Source of the DNA: an uncultured Pseudovibrio sp.
GTDB taxonomy: Bacteria; Pseudomonadota; Alphaproteobacteria; Rhizobiales; Stappiaceae
Assembly: GCA_947496145.1 (NCBI GenBank)
Contig: CANMBS010000006.1
Coordinates: forward strand, 1-64,000
DNA: 64,000 nt
Reading direction: 5' to 3'
The position numbers and the translations under genes were made by a program. The notes beneath the pieces were generated by a model that saw only the letters and a program-made list of their open reading frames with translations, did no database searches and had not been told where the DNA came from. Positions 27,434-36,360 of the stretch are shown in pieces (position 1 is the first letter of the stretch; each line of letters starts with the position of its first letter).

Positions 27434-28885
27434 TCAGGCGCAGGTCCAGGTGGTTTCGATCTCACCTGTCTCTTTGTTTTTCATGTCTTTCAGAACGACA
27501 CCATCTGCTGCCAGCTCATCACGAATGCGATCACTTTCAGCAAAGTCTTTTGCCCTGCGGGCTTCCAGACGTTTGGCAATCAGCTCTTCAACCTTTTTTT
27601 TGAGCTCAGGCGACACGTTTGCCTCTGCTTTTTCTTCAGCCTGCGCTTTAGAATATGATTCAAGATCAAAGCCTAAGAAGTTGACAGAATTTGCTAATTT
27701 CTGAGCTGCCTCAACATCACCTGAGCGCGCTTCACGGGCGAGTTTGTGCAATGCTGCAAAAGCTCGCGGTGTGTTCAGGTCATCCAGCAAACCATCCAGA
27801 ACACCTTGATCCGGTGCGCCATCTGATTGTGCAGTCACGCCGTGTTTCTTGAGCAGCTCCGCCCAGCGGGTTAGTTGCTTTTCGCCTTCTGCCAGACTTT
27901 TAAAGGTAAAGTCTATTGGCTGTCGATACTGGGTCTGAAGCAGTGCATAACGGATGGCCTGACCAGACCATTTGCGTCCTCCACCTTCTTCAGTGTCCAG
28001 CAATTGGTGAACAGTGAAGAAGTTGCCCAGAGACTTGGACATCTTTTCGCCTTCCACCTGCAAGAAACCGTTGTGCAGCCAGACATTTGCCATGGCGTGG
28101 GTTCCATGGGCACATCTGGATTGCGCAATTTCATTTTCGTGATGCGGGAATGTCAGATCAATGCCACCGCCATGAATATCAAAGACTTTGCCCAAATGCT
28201 TCTCAGACATGGCAGAACATTCGATATGCCAGCCCGGACGACCCGGTGTTTCAATAGCGCATGGGCTGTCCCATCCCGGTTCGTTCTCTTTAGATGGTTT
28301 CCAGAGCACAAAATCAGTTGGGTCTTTTTTGTAGGACGCGACCTCGACTCGAGCACCAGCGATCATTTCATCCAGTGTGCGGTTGGAGAGCTGTCCATAC
28401 TCCGGCATGCTTGGCACGTGGAAGAGGACATGATCATCAGCCACATAGGCGTGACCCTTTTTAACAAGGGTTTCGATCATCTCCTTCATCTCTTCGATGT
28501 GTTCTGTCGCGCGAGGCTCCACGTCCGGTGGCAACGCGCCCAGCGCGGCCATGTCGGCATGATACTGAGCCACCGTTGTCTCAGTCACTTCGCGGATGGA
28601 GCGACCTTCGCTGGCGGCGCGCTCGTTGATCTTATCGTCAACGTCCGTGATGTTGCGCACATATGTAACGTGATCCTTGCCATAGAGTTGACGCAGCAAC
28701 CGGGCCAGAACATCAAACACCACAACAGGGCGTGCATTGCCCACATGTGCGTAGTCATAAACAGTGGGGCCACAGACATACATACGCACGCTTGACGCAT
28801 CCATTGGCACAAACTTCTCTTTTGTGCGTGTCAAAGTATTGGTTAGCAGAAGTCCCTTGTCGCCTTGGGTGGTGTCTGCGCTCAT
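27434..28885 (-). CDS. cysS: Cysteinyl-tRNA synthetase
   Basis: A 483-residue class I synthetase that charges tRNA-Cys. The HIGH-type signature is [11 protein letters not shown] after CGPTVY (zinc-ligand Cys), the zinc/cysteine site continues with HIECSAMS and [11 protein letters not shown], and the KMSKS loop is [11 protein letters not shown]. The C-terminal domain has [22 protein letters not shown], typical of CysS. The length is normal. It lies upstream of cimA on the same strand with a 216-bp gap, so cotranscription is possible but not shown. Confidence 0.96.
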   Translation of the reverse strand: MSADTTQGDKGLLLTNTLTRTKEKFVPMDASSVRMYVCGPTVYDYAHVGNARPVVVFDVLARLLRQLYGKDHVTYVRNITDVDDKINERAASEGRSIREVTETTVAQYHADMAALGALPPDVEPRATEHIEEMKEMIETLVKKGHAYVADDHVLFHVPSMPEYGQLSNRTLDEMIAGARVEVASYKKDPTDFVLWKPSKENEPGWDSPCAIETPGRPGWHIECSAMSEKHLGKVFDIHGGGIDLTFPHHENEIAQSRCAHGTHAMANVWLHNGFLQVEGEKMSKSLGNFFTVHQLLDTEEGGGRKWSGQAIRYALLQTQYRQPIDFTFKSLAEGEKQLTRWAELLKKHGVTAQSDGAPDQGVLDGLLDDLNTPRAFAALHKLAREARSGDVEAAQKLANSVNFLGFDLESYSKAQAEEKAEANVSPELKKKVEELIAKRLEARRAKDFAESDRIRDELAADGVVLKDMKNKETGEIETTWTCA

Positions 28886-29163
28886 AGTGGTTCGTCTCCT
28901 GGCCAGCTGGCCGGGCGTTCATCTCACGCAGAAGATAGGCAGGATAGAACGGCCACAGCCAGCGATGTCGCTAGCTGCAAATAATGGTGGTGCAAGAAGA
29001 AGTGTGCATTGCCGTTTTCATATATTGCTTTTCGCCGATTGTTGCGTACAGGTCAAGCCTTAGTCTCAACGGATCACCCACATTTATAACTAAGTTAAAA
29101 ACATAATTTCTACCTGAAGATGCAATTCTGAGGGAAACCTGAGAAAAAAAGGGAAGTTACCGC

Positions 29164-31086
29164 GTGTCACATAAGAGAATTTGCGCCACCATTCTGGCTC
29201 TCAATCTTCTTGGAATGAGTTCCCCCATTCATGCGACCGGTAACGCTATATCCAACGGCGAATTAAAAGATCCTCTGGATTTTGACGAAACTACCCTCGT
29301 CAATTCAAATGAAGCAATCAGTCCAGAGGTGCCACTTCAAATCAAAGCCACACCTGCTCTTCCCTCAGAAATTGAACAGGTTGCTCCTTTGGAGCATTCA
29401 CCGGAAAATCTGCTTCAGGATGCGGATGCTGGGGAACCGGAGCAAACAGAGACGTCAGAGAAACAGAGTGAAACAGAGCTGTCTCAGCTTGAGCAAACCA
29501 TTCGAGACATGGTTTTGTCTGCAGATGGTACAAGGCCTGAAGGTTTTACAACGGAACAGCTTGAGGCGCTGGCTGAAGCTTACGCCCTTCGGGATTTCCG
29601 GCCTGTTTGGTTTGAAGATCAGTCGTTGCTGCCACTTGCCACTCAGCTTATCAGAGAATTGCGTAAAGCTCCTGCTCATGGCCTTGACCCGCAAGTCTAT
29701 GGTGTTCGTCAGCTGGCTTCTGTTGTGGATGTGATGGAGATTTCCAACGCTTCGGCAACCCTAGAAGAAATCGCTCTGGTGGAATTACAGCTTAGCCGCG
29801 CTTTTGCAGTGTATGGGGCACAACTTGCAGGCGGAGCAGTCAAGCCTGCCAAGGTGCTTAAGAACGTCTATATCTTCCCTGAGGTCCCCAGCTTGAATGA
29901 GATGCTAACCAGGCTGGAAGAGGCTCAATCTGTCACTTCCTATTTTGCTGATCTGGAACCCAAATCTCCTTCTTATAGCCTCCTTAAGAAGGAACTCATC
30001 CGCTACGATCAGGTTCTGGGTTCCAGCAACTTAGTACAGATCTCTGAAGGCCCCAGCATTCGGCCCGGAGAGAGCGGGGATCGCGTCTTGCAGCTGGCTA
30101 TGCGCCTCAAAGCGGAAGGCTATGTTTTAAACTCCTCTGATTATCATGGAGAGGCAGAGGAAACTGGCTTAAACCAGACATACACAAATGGGATGGTTGA
30201 AGCTGTGAAACGCTTCCAAAACCGGCATGGCCTGACAATGGATGGCATCGTGGGAAAAAAGACCCGCGCGGCGCTTAACGCTTCACTGGAAGACCGGCGC
30301 AATCAAATCCTTGTAAATCTGGAACGCATGCGCTGGGATGACCCGGTCCCTGAGGGTCGCTACGTCAAAGTGAATGTAGCGGAACAGATGGTTCGGATTA
30401 TGGAAGGCACGCAGGTGCTTTATGAAACCCGCAGTGTTGTGGGCAAGCCACGTCATGCGACACCACTGTTTTCCGATAAATTTGAGTATGCAGAGATCAA
30501 CCCTACCTGGGGAGTTCCATGGTCCATTGCGACCAACGAATATTTGCCGAAGCTTCGAAAGAATGCTTCTGTTTTATCTTCAAGTGGCATCAGTGTTTAT
30601 CGGAGAGGTAAGCGCATCGACCCTACTGCTGTGGACTGGAACGCAATAAGCAAGCGCAGTTTCAACTTTCAACTGAGACAGAAAGCGGGCCGCCGCAATG
30701 CCTTAGGTGCGGTGAAGTTCATGTTCCCGAACAAACACAATATTTACCTGCATGACACCCCGTCCAAGCGCTTATTTAATAAGGATCAGCGAGCTTTTTC
30801 GCATGGTTGTATCAGAGTGCAGGATCCCTTCACGTTTGGAGAAGTCCTGCTTGCACCATCCGGTCATAGCCGCCCCAAAATGGAACGATTGCGGGCACGC
30901 GGTAAAACTGTGCGGTTGAACGTGAAGGAGAATATCCCGGTGCATCTGCGTTATTATACGGCCTTTGCGGGAACTGATGGTGAATTGCAATTCAGAGAAG
31001 ACATTTATAAGCAAGACCGGGCAATTTTAGAGGCTCTGCTGGATAAGCAAGGAACAGTGCAGTTAAAACTGGCCTCCAGTAATTAG
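29164..31086 (+). CDS. L,D-transpeptidase, YcbB/LdtD type
   Basis: A 640-residue periplasmic enzyme. A signal peptide (residues 1-24, ending PIHATG) is followed by an acidic Glu/Gln-rich linker to about 120, a scaffold domain with LRDFRPVWF and HGLDPQVYG, a peptidoglycan-binding domain (MVEAVKRFQNRHGLTMDG) and a YkuD catalytic domain with HDTPSKRLF and the Cys signature FSHGCIRVQDP. It forms 3-3 cross-links in peptidoglycan. The start is GTG with AAGGGAAG upstream. It is monocistronic and divergent from cysS; together with the enzyme at 10527 it suggests active L,D-cross-linking. Confidence 0.93.
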   Translation: MSHKRICATILALNLLGMSSPIHATGNAISNGELKDPLDFDETTLVNSNEAISPEVPLQIKATPALPSEIEQVAPLEHSPENLLQDADAGEPEQTETSEKQSETELSQLEQTIRDMVLSADGTRPEGFTTEQLEALAEAYALRDFRPVWFEDQSLLPLATQLIRELRKAPAHGLDPQVYGVRQLASVVDVMEISNASATLEEIALVELQLSRAFAVYGAQLAGGAVKPAKVLKNVYIFPEVPSLNEMLTRLEEAQSVTSYFADLEPKSPSYSLLKKELIRYDQVLGSSNLVQISEGPSIRPGESGDRVLQLAMRLKAEGYVLNSSDYHGEAEETGLNQTYTNGMVEAVKRFQNRHGLTMDGIVGKKTRAALNASLEDRRNQILVNLERMRWDDPVPEGRYVKVNVAEQMVRIMEGTQVLYETRSVVGKPRHATPLFSDKFEYAEINPTWGVPWSIATNEYLPKLRKNASVLSSSGISVYRRGKRIDPTAVDWNAISKRSFNFQLRQKAGRRNALGAVKFMFPNKHNIYLHDTPSKRLFNKDQRAFSHGCIRVQDPFTFGEVLLAPSGHSRPKMERLRARGKTVRLNVKENIPVHLRYYTAFAGTDGELQFREDIYKQDRAILEALLDKQGTVQLKLASSN

Positions 31087-31182
31087 GGATCTCATACCAA
31101 GCTAAAGCCTCGTATTGCCAATCCCTTACCTTTAGATCAGTAAATATATACAGAGCAACAAATTTATAGGAACTTGCGCAAA

Positions 31183-31210
31183 TTGACACATAACAGCTAC
31201 TAGCTATGGT
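31183..31210 (+). promoter_or_regulatory. Candidate sigma-70 promoter for a small transcript
   Basis: A consensus TTGACA (31183-31188) is followed after 16 bp by TATGGT (31205-31210). It would start a transcript near 31217, about 70 bases before the 31-codon ORF at 31289. Confidence 0.45.
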
Positions 31211-31288
31211 TAATAGTGCAATTATCGGGATCGTATGCTAGTATAGTTTTCGTAGAACTGCATTTCATAATTCAAGCGGGGGTTGAAT

Positions 31289-31384
31289 ATGCTGAAGCAG
31301 GCTATGGGTGCAATGATTGTGGCTAGCGTTATCTCAAGCCCGATCATCTTGCTTGCGGTGTACCTATTCATGAATTCTGGTTGA
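31289..31384 (+). CDS. Candidate 31-residue membrane peptide
   Basis: An ATG-started frame of 31 codons ending in TGA. The product begins MLKQAMGAMIV and is almost entirely hydrophobic after residue 8 (VASVISSPIILLAVYLF), ending MNSG: one membrane helix with a basic N-terminal end. A purine-rich GCGGGGG lies six bases before the ATG, and a promoter-like TTGACA/TATGGT lies upstream. Single-helix peptides of this size are often regulators of membrane complexes or toxins; I cannot tell which. A longer ORF exists on the opposite strand but has no ribosome site. Confidence 0.4.
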   Translation: MLKQAMGAMIVASVISSPIILLAVYLFMNSG

Positions 31385-31597
31385 ACACTGTTCACCCAGC
31401 TTTTTGCTCTGGAAAATTCCAGAGATGCTGACACATTCAGGCTGGCGTTTCGCGCCACCTTTTCTTGCGTGAATTGCTCTTTCTCCACTTTATCCATTCC
31501 CTTAAGGTTGCCCTTAATGCTCATCCCAGCAGTGTCGCTATCTTCAACTGCTTCGTGATGCAGGAATGCCTGCTTGTAAACAGACGGTTGAAAACAC

Positions 31598-31622
31598 ACT
31601 CGGGAGCATAAAACTCCCGAGT
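31598..31622 (-). terminator. Terminator-like hairpin
   Basis: ACTCGGGAG (31598-31606) pairs with CTCCCGAGT (31614-31622), a 9-bp stem with a 7-base loop; on the minus strand it is followed by GTGTTTT. It may end transcripts from creA (minus strand) or from the small plus-strand unit. Confidence 0.5.
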
Positions 31623-31632
31623 ATTGAGCGCT

Positions 31633-31731
31633 TAAAGCAGTTCGCGTTTAAGCCGAAACGCTTGATCTGCTTTAGCTTTTGTTTTTGCGTATCTTTATCT
31701 GAAAACCGGTGTCCACTTTTCAGAGATACGC
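31633..31731. repeat. RIME-like double-hairpin intergenic repeat
   Basis: Two adjacent hairpins. The first has stem TAAAGCAG (31633-31640) with CTGCTTTA (31667-31674) and an inner GCGTTT/AAACGC. The second has GCGTATCT (31687-31694) with AGATACGC (31724-31731) and inner CTGAAAA/TTTTCAG around a CCGGTGTCCAC loop. The AAAACCGGTGTCCACTTTT core and the two-palindrome layout match the mosaic intergenic repeats widespread in Rhizobiales genomes. Only one copy is seen in this window. Confidence 0.7.
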
Positions 31732-31769
31732 TTTAAATAGTTCGCATAACAGGATAATCTGGATACTGT

Positions 31770-32309
31770 TTAGTCTTCCAGATAGTCAGAGCATTTTTCC
31801 GGCATCTTGTCGCCCCAGGGCATGATTGGCACTGTGGAAGTAGAGTTCTTTGGGCTCCCCTCCACAAGCTTGTCTGAGTAAACCAGATAGACCAGAACAT
31901 TGCGTTTTACGTCACAACCACGCACGATACGCATTTTCTTAAAGAACAAAGAACGGCTTTGGCGATAAACCTCATCGCCCTGCTCGAACTTTTCCTTAAA
32001 CTTAATCGGCCCGACCTGACGACAGGCCAATGAGACGTCTGAAGTTTCTTCTTCAAGGCCAAGCCATCCTGCAAACCCGCCTTTTTCCGGTACCGTGAAG
32101 TGACAGGCTACGCCTTCCACGCCCGGGTCATCCAATGCATAGGTTGCCAGTTTGTGATCGGGGCTTAAAAACTTCCAGACCGTTGATTTTTTAAAGATAA
32201 GATCGGGCTCCTGTGCCTGAACTATGCCACTTGAGAGAGACAGCGCCAGCCCTGAGGCAACCAGCATAGCCCCAAAAGATTTTATGGCCGATTTTATAGA
32301 GATAAACAT
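31770..32309 (-). CDS. creA: CreA family protein
   Basis: A 179-residue exported protein closely resembling E. coli CreA: signal peptide ending IVQAQ (residue about 33), then KFLSPDHKLATYALDDP, GVACHFTVPEKGG, DVSLACRQVGPI and the very characteristic VYSDKLVEGSPKNST followed by VPIMPWG. CreA is a conserved periplasmic protein of unknown biochemical role. No creBCD genes are adjacent. The C-terminal extension with Cys (PEKCSDYLED) is slightly longer than in E. coli. Confidence 0.92.
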   Translation of the reverse strand: MFISIKSAIKSFGAMLVASGLALSLSSGIVQAQEPDLIFKKSTVWKFLSPDHKLATYALDDPGVEGVACHFTVPEKGGFAGWLGLEEETSDVSLACRQVGPIKFKEKFEQGDEVYRQSRSLFFKKMRIVRGCDVKRNVLVYLVYSDKLVEGSPKNSTSTVPIMPWGDKMPEKCSDYLED

Positions 32310-32460
32310 CAGTCGCGCTCCCTTTCACGCTCAGCAAAGCAAATCACAGTTTCGTTTGATATAAGAGAATTTTAGGCAACTGCCAGTTACACAGGAATAG
32401 TTTTTTGCAAATCTGATATAAATCTTTTAGTTTTGCCGCAATAAGGCCATAGAATATCTT

Positions 32461-33555
32461 ATGCCTGAGCATCCTTTCGACTTAACCTTAGTATTGTGGG
32501 CTATGACACGTTTCAGACTACCCTTTGTTCAATCCTGCACTGTTGCACTTGCTTTTGCAGGCTCCCTTGTCTGGACCAACGGTGCACTTGCCCGTCCACA
32601 GGTCTGCGATCGGCTTGAAGCAGAGTTTATTGAACTTTCTGAGCAAGTGGATAGCTCAGAAGCTTCCAATAGCTGGCAGAAAGCCTATGAAGAGCAGCTG
32701 GTTCACATCAGCAATGTTCAGTCACAAATGGCGAGCTACGGCTGTGAAGGAACGTTTGGTGCGCCACAGTGTCAGCAGCTTGGTTCCTCGCTACAGCAAA
32801 TGAACGAAAACCTTGCTTACCTTGATAGCCAGCGGCAGCAGGAGCTTTTTTCCAGCGCCATGGTGGACCGGCTCAACGAGGTAAAACAAGCTCTTGTGGA
32901 TCTGAACTGCTCTGGTCAGCAAGTTCCACAGGGACAACCTGTTGCACCGCCTGTGCAGGTTAACCAGCCAGCTCCACTAACATCTCGTTCCACCGCTGCC
33001 TTTTCTGAAAGTGGACAACAATTTGCCACCATGTGTGTGCGCAAGTGTGACGGTTATTACTTCCCGATCAACCCCAATTCCAGTGCTAGCGATCTGGCAG
33101 AAGATGAAGAGATTTGTCAGGCCCTGTGCCCAAGTCAGGATACGGAGCTTTATGTCTTCCGCGTCCCACAGGAAACCCCTGCGCAAATGCAGTCTTTATC
33201 TGGAGCGCCTTACACTGCGCTTGCAAATGCCTATCTGTTCAGGCAGCAGAACAATCCGGCTTGTGCGTGTGATGCAACAGGCGGTCAGCCCGGCACGTTT
33301 GAACCAACACCTGCTATTCCATCGCTGGAGCAGGCACTTCCTGGCGGTGAATTACAGGAAGTGACACCAACTGCCACAGCAACGTATCCTGCAATTCCAA
33401 GTCAGGATGAGCTTCGCCAGACTGCAAACGCAACAGACGCCCGGAGCGAGAACTCTGAGCGTCCGTTGGTTCAAAAGAAATTCGTTCCTCGCGAGGTTGA
33501 ACCGCGCGAAGGTCCGATCAGGAAAGTCGGTCCAAAGTTTTTTCCCGACCAATAA
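32461..33555 (+). CDS. DUF2865 domain-containing exported protein
   Basis: A 364-residue alphaproteobacterial protein of unknown function. A signal sequence (about residues 16-44, ending NGALA) is followed by a Gln-rich helical region, then the DUF2865 core with its Cys pattern: [41 protein letters not shown] and CACDATG. The C terminus is Pro/Glu rich and basic ([13 protein letters not shown]). The start could also be an internal ATG at residue 15. Its last 38 bases overlap the end of gltX on the other strand. Confidence 0.88.
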   Translation: MPEHPFDLTLVLWAMTRFRLPFVQSCTVALAFAGSLVWTNGALARPQVCDRLEAEFIELSEQVDSSEASNSWQKAYEEQLVHISNVQSQMASYGCEGTFGAPQCQQLGSSLQQMNENLAYLDSQRQQELFSSAMVDRLNEVKQALVDLNCSGQQVPQGQPVAPPVQVNQPAPLTSRSTAAFSESGQQFATMCVRKCDGYYFPINPNSSASDLAEDEEICQALCPSQDTELYVFRVPQETPAQMQSLSGAPYTALANAYLFRQQNNPACACDATGGQPGTFEPTPAIPSLEQALPGGELQEVTPTATATYPAIPSQDELRQTANATDARSENSERPLVQKKFVPREVEPREGPIRKVGPKFFPDQ

Positions 33556-34882
33556 GCGGTAGCATGTTCTTCAGGTCTGGTCCGTGGGCCAGACCTGTGA
33601 TTGCCTTGCGCAGCGGCATGAACAGACTTTTGCCTTTGCGGCCTGTTTCGCCTTTCACAGCTTTGGTCCATTCCCCCCAGGTCGCTTCATTCCACGGCTC
33701 CTGCGGCAGCAATTCTTTTGCCTGAGCAATAAACTCATTGTCTTCCTCAGCAATTTCCGGGGTGACTGAACCTGCAATCAAATCCCACCAGTTTTTGGCA
33801 TCAGAAACGGTCGAGCAGTTTTCTTTCACTGCGCTCCAGAAGACTTCATCGCCTTCGACGCCTGCTGCTTTCAGACGGGCTGCTACATCTGCAAAGCTCA
33901 TGGCATGCACCAGTTTTGCGGTCAGGTGCCCCACATCTTCAGGGTCGAATTTAGCAGCCGATTTGGAGATACCGGAGAAATCGAGCATATCTGCCAGTGC
34001 ATCCATAGAGGCTGCTGGTTCAACTGCGTGACTGGTGCCTGTCAGGACAGCCAGAGAACAGACTGCCATTGGCTCATATCCAGCTTCACGCAGCGAGCGA
34101 ATAGACAATGCGCCCGAGCGTTTGGAAAGACCTTCACCAGAAGCGGTTGTCAGCAGATTGTGGTGACCAAATTCTGGAACACTTGCTCCCAGAGCCTCAA
34201 AGATCGCAATCTGCACGCCAGTATTGGCGATGTGATCTTCGCCGCGAATGACATGAGTGATGCCCATATCCGCGTCATCCACGATGGATGGCAGAGTATA
34301 AAGATAGGTTCCGTCAGCGCGTATCAGCACCGGATCGGACAGCGAGGCAAGGTCCACGGTCTGACGACCACGGATGACATCATCCCAGTGAACATCTGTG
34401 CGGTTTAAGGTGAACGGATCACCTTCTGCATGGTTAGGGAGCTTGAAGCGCCAGTGCGCCTTGCGGCCTTCCGCCTCGTATGCTGCAATCTGCTCTTCAG
34501 TCAGCTTCAGACCAGCGCGGTCATAGACCGGAGGACGACCCAGAGCGCGGGCGCGGTTGCGGCGGCGCTCCAGCTCCTCAGGTGTTTCATAGCACGGATA
34601 AAGAAGGCCTGCTTCTTTCAGCTTGGCGGCGGCAGCATCGTACAAGGCAAACCGCTCGGACTGTTTTTCAACGCGATCAGGGTTGATGCCAAGCCATTTC
34701 AGATCTTCTGCGATGCCAAGGGCGTACTCTTCTTTGGAGCGTTCAACGTCGGTATCGTCATAGCGCAGAACGAACTGACCGCCCTGCTTTTTGGCAAAGA
34801 GATAATTGAAAAGCGCCGGGCGCACATTGCCGATGTGAATGTGGCCTGTTGGAGATGGCGCGAAGCGAACCGTTACACTCAT
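33518..34882 (-). CDS. gltX: Glutamyl-tRNA synthetase
   Basis: A 454-residue class I synthetase. The HIGH-type motif is [17 protein letters not shown], the YxxxxxR-type contacts [20 protein letters not shown] and RGEDH follow, and the KMSKS loop is GLSKRSG, a variant common in alphaproteobacterial GltX. It charges tRNA-Glu; many alphaproteobacteria carry two GltX, one of which also charges tRNA-Gln, and I cannot tell which this is. ATG 34882 is chosen for the AGAAGG ribosome site seven bases upstream. It overlaps the convergent DUF2865 gene by 38 bp. Confidence 0.94.
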   Translation of the reverse strand: MSVTVRFAPSPTGHIHIGNVRPALFNYLFAKKQGGQFVLRYDDTDVERSKEEYALGIAEDLKWLGINPDRVEKQSERFALYDAAAAKLKEAGLLYPCYETPEELERRRNRARALGRPPVYDRAGLKLTEEQIAAYEAEGRKAHWRFKLPNHAEGDPFTLNRTDVHWDDVIRGRQTVDLASLSDPVLIRADGTYLYTLPSIVDDADMGITHVIRGEDHIANTGVQIAIFEALGASVPEFGHHNLLTTASGEGLSKRSGALSIRSLREAGYEPMAVCSLAVLTGTSHAVEPAASMDALADMLDFSGISKSAAKFDPEDVGHLTAKLVHAMSFADVAARLKAAGVEGDEVFWSAVKENCSTVSDAKNWWDLIAGSVTPEIAEEDNEFIAQAKELLPQEPWNEATWGEWTKAVKGETGRKGKSLFMPLRKAITGLAHGPDLKNMLPLIGREKTLDRLS

Positions 34883-35005
34883 GACTGAGCCTTCTCGTAA
34901 ATACAAAACTTTGGTAATCGGGTATCGCGTTGGTGGGTACGGGTCAACCAGCCATTGTCCGGTACCTACGGATTATCTGAGTTATTTGCTATGAAACAGA
35001 GCGTT

Positions 35006-36227
35006 TTATGCTGGAGAGCGCACAAGAAGCAGCTGTGGTTTGACCGCAAATAAGACAATCCCAAGAGCAAAGCAATAGAGGCTTGAAGCTGCAAACTGGG
35101 TATCCAGTTCTATGCCGTAGTCAAGCAAGATACCCATGAGACCGGGAGCAAGTGCAGAAGCAAACACCATCAGGGCCGAGTATACTGCGCGGATCGAGCC
35201 CAAGTTTGCTGTTCCATATAATTCTGCCAGCACTGCTGAGGCAACAGCGCCCCAGGACCCAACAGTTATCGCAAGGATGATAAATCCAAGCGGGACAAAG
35301 TACTCATCAGTCGCAAACGCAAACACCAGAACTGCCACGCCAAGCGGCACAACGCTGAGAGGCAATAGTGTGACTGCTGAAAAACGGTCTATCAGCATCC
35401 CAGCCAGCATGGAGAAAACTGCCCCTGCTGCTGCATAGAGCGGTAAGTAAGATGGGATCACGGTACGCTCCCAGCCCTTAGCTTCCATAAAATGCACCTG
35501 GTGGAACATAAGGCCGGTTACGAGAAACGGCACTGCCTGAGTTCCAGCCATCACAACCCAGAATCTCCAATCCGCAATCACCTGCTTTCTGGTCCAGTTG
35601 ACTGGTGAATGCCTGGCATTGGAGCCTGCAAGGGGATTTTCCGGCATTCGGTCTTTCTTAAGCGTCAAGTAGGCGATCGGGAGAAAACCGAGAAGAAGCG
35701 CTATGCCTGCTGCTGTCCAGATATCGCGCCAGGAAAACACTGCCATTGAGCATAACAGCAGCAAATGGGAGAAGAGCTTCACCCGCCATATTGCCAAATG
35801 AAGCAAGGCTCAGAGCCTTTCCGCGTGAGCCATGAAACCAGCGGGCCATTGCTGTTTGTGAAGTATGTGGCAGCATACCCTGCCCGAACAATCGCAATCC
35901 ATAAAGGCAAATAGCGAGCAAAATTAACGAGTTATGCCAACTCATTAAGAAACTGAATCCAGCCAGAATGCCAATTGAAACGCACCCGACAACAACCGGG
36001 CGATAAACATCTACGATTTTCCCGAGATAGATGAGCGTGGCTGCACTTGCCACAGTGGCAAACATGTAAACAGAGCCAAAGTCACCATGAGACAGATTAT
36101 AGGTCTCGCGGATATGGGGAGAAAACTGAGCGATAAAGAAGGTCTGACCAAAGCTGGAACCAAATCCGAGCAGAAATCCACCTGCGACCCAACGCAGGTT
36201 ACGCTGGATAAATTCTAATAGATTCAT
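35006..36227 (-). pseudogene. MFS transporter interrupted by a frameshift
   Basis: Two minus-strand reading frames make one major facilitator. The 5' frame (36227-35658) encodes helices 1-6 with the loop MARWFHGSRGKAL; the 3' frame (to 35006) encodes helices 7-12 from FSWRDIWTAAG onward. They overlap, and homology passes from one to the other near 35734-35757, around a run of four T (minus strand). The rejoined product would be about 407 residues, a normal MFS length. The change is either one base too many or two too few. It may be a true pseudogene or a sequencing error. Substrate unknown. Confidence 0.8.
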
Positions 36228-36252
36228 AGACTTAACCTAGGAAACGTAGAAA

Positions 36253-36342
36253 GTGATTCAGGTAAACATGCACCCACCTGAATCACTGGATTAAGTCAGA
36301 CAAGTCAGAGTTGCTCTTAAACCAGAATGTTAAGAGCAACTC
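36253..36342. other. Two tandem perfect hairpins between nadE and the MFS gene
   Basis: Stem 1: GTGATTCAGGT (36253-36263) with ACCTGAATCAC (36276-36286), 11 bp. Stem 2: GAGTTGCTCTTAA (36308-36320) with TTAAGAGCAACTC (36330-36342), 13 bp. Neither has a strong T-tract. They fill most of a 133-bp gap and may terminate nadE or stabilise its mRNA end. Confidence 0.6.
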
Positions 36343-36360
36343 GTCGACCGAAAGTTTTGT

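Noticed and set aside
27875-28795. A 306-codon open frame on the plus strand inside cysS
   Set aside because: It is fully antisense to a well-supported cysS, has no ribosome site and no family features; Cys/His/Phe-rich composition is typical of a shadow frame.
28898-28920. A GGCCAGCTGGCC palindrome upstream of cysS
   Set aside because: Short and GC-rich; it could arise by chance and shows no T-box or other leader features.
31222-31599. A 125-codon minus-strand frame opposite the 31-residue peptide
   Set aside because: GTG start inside a hairpin and no ribosome site; an internal ATG at 31524 is also poorly placed. Kept only as the alternative to the small plus-strand ORF.
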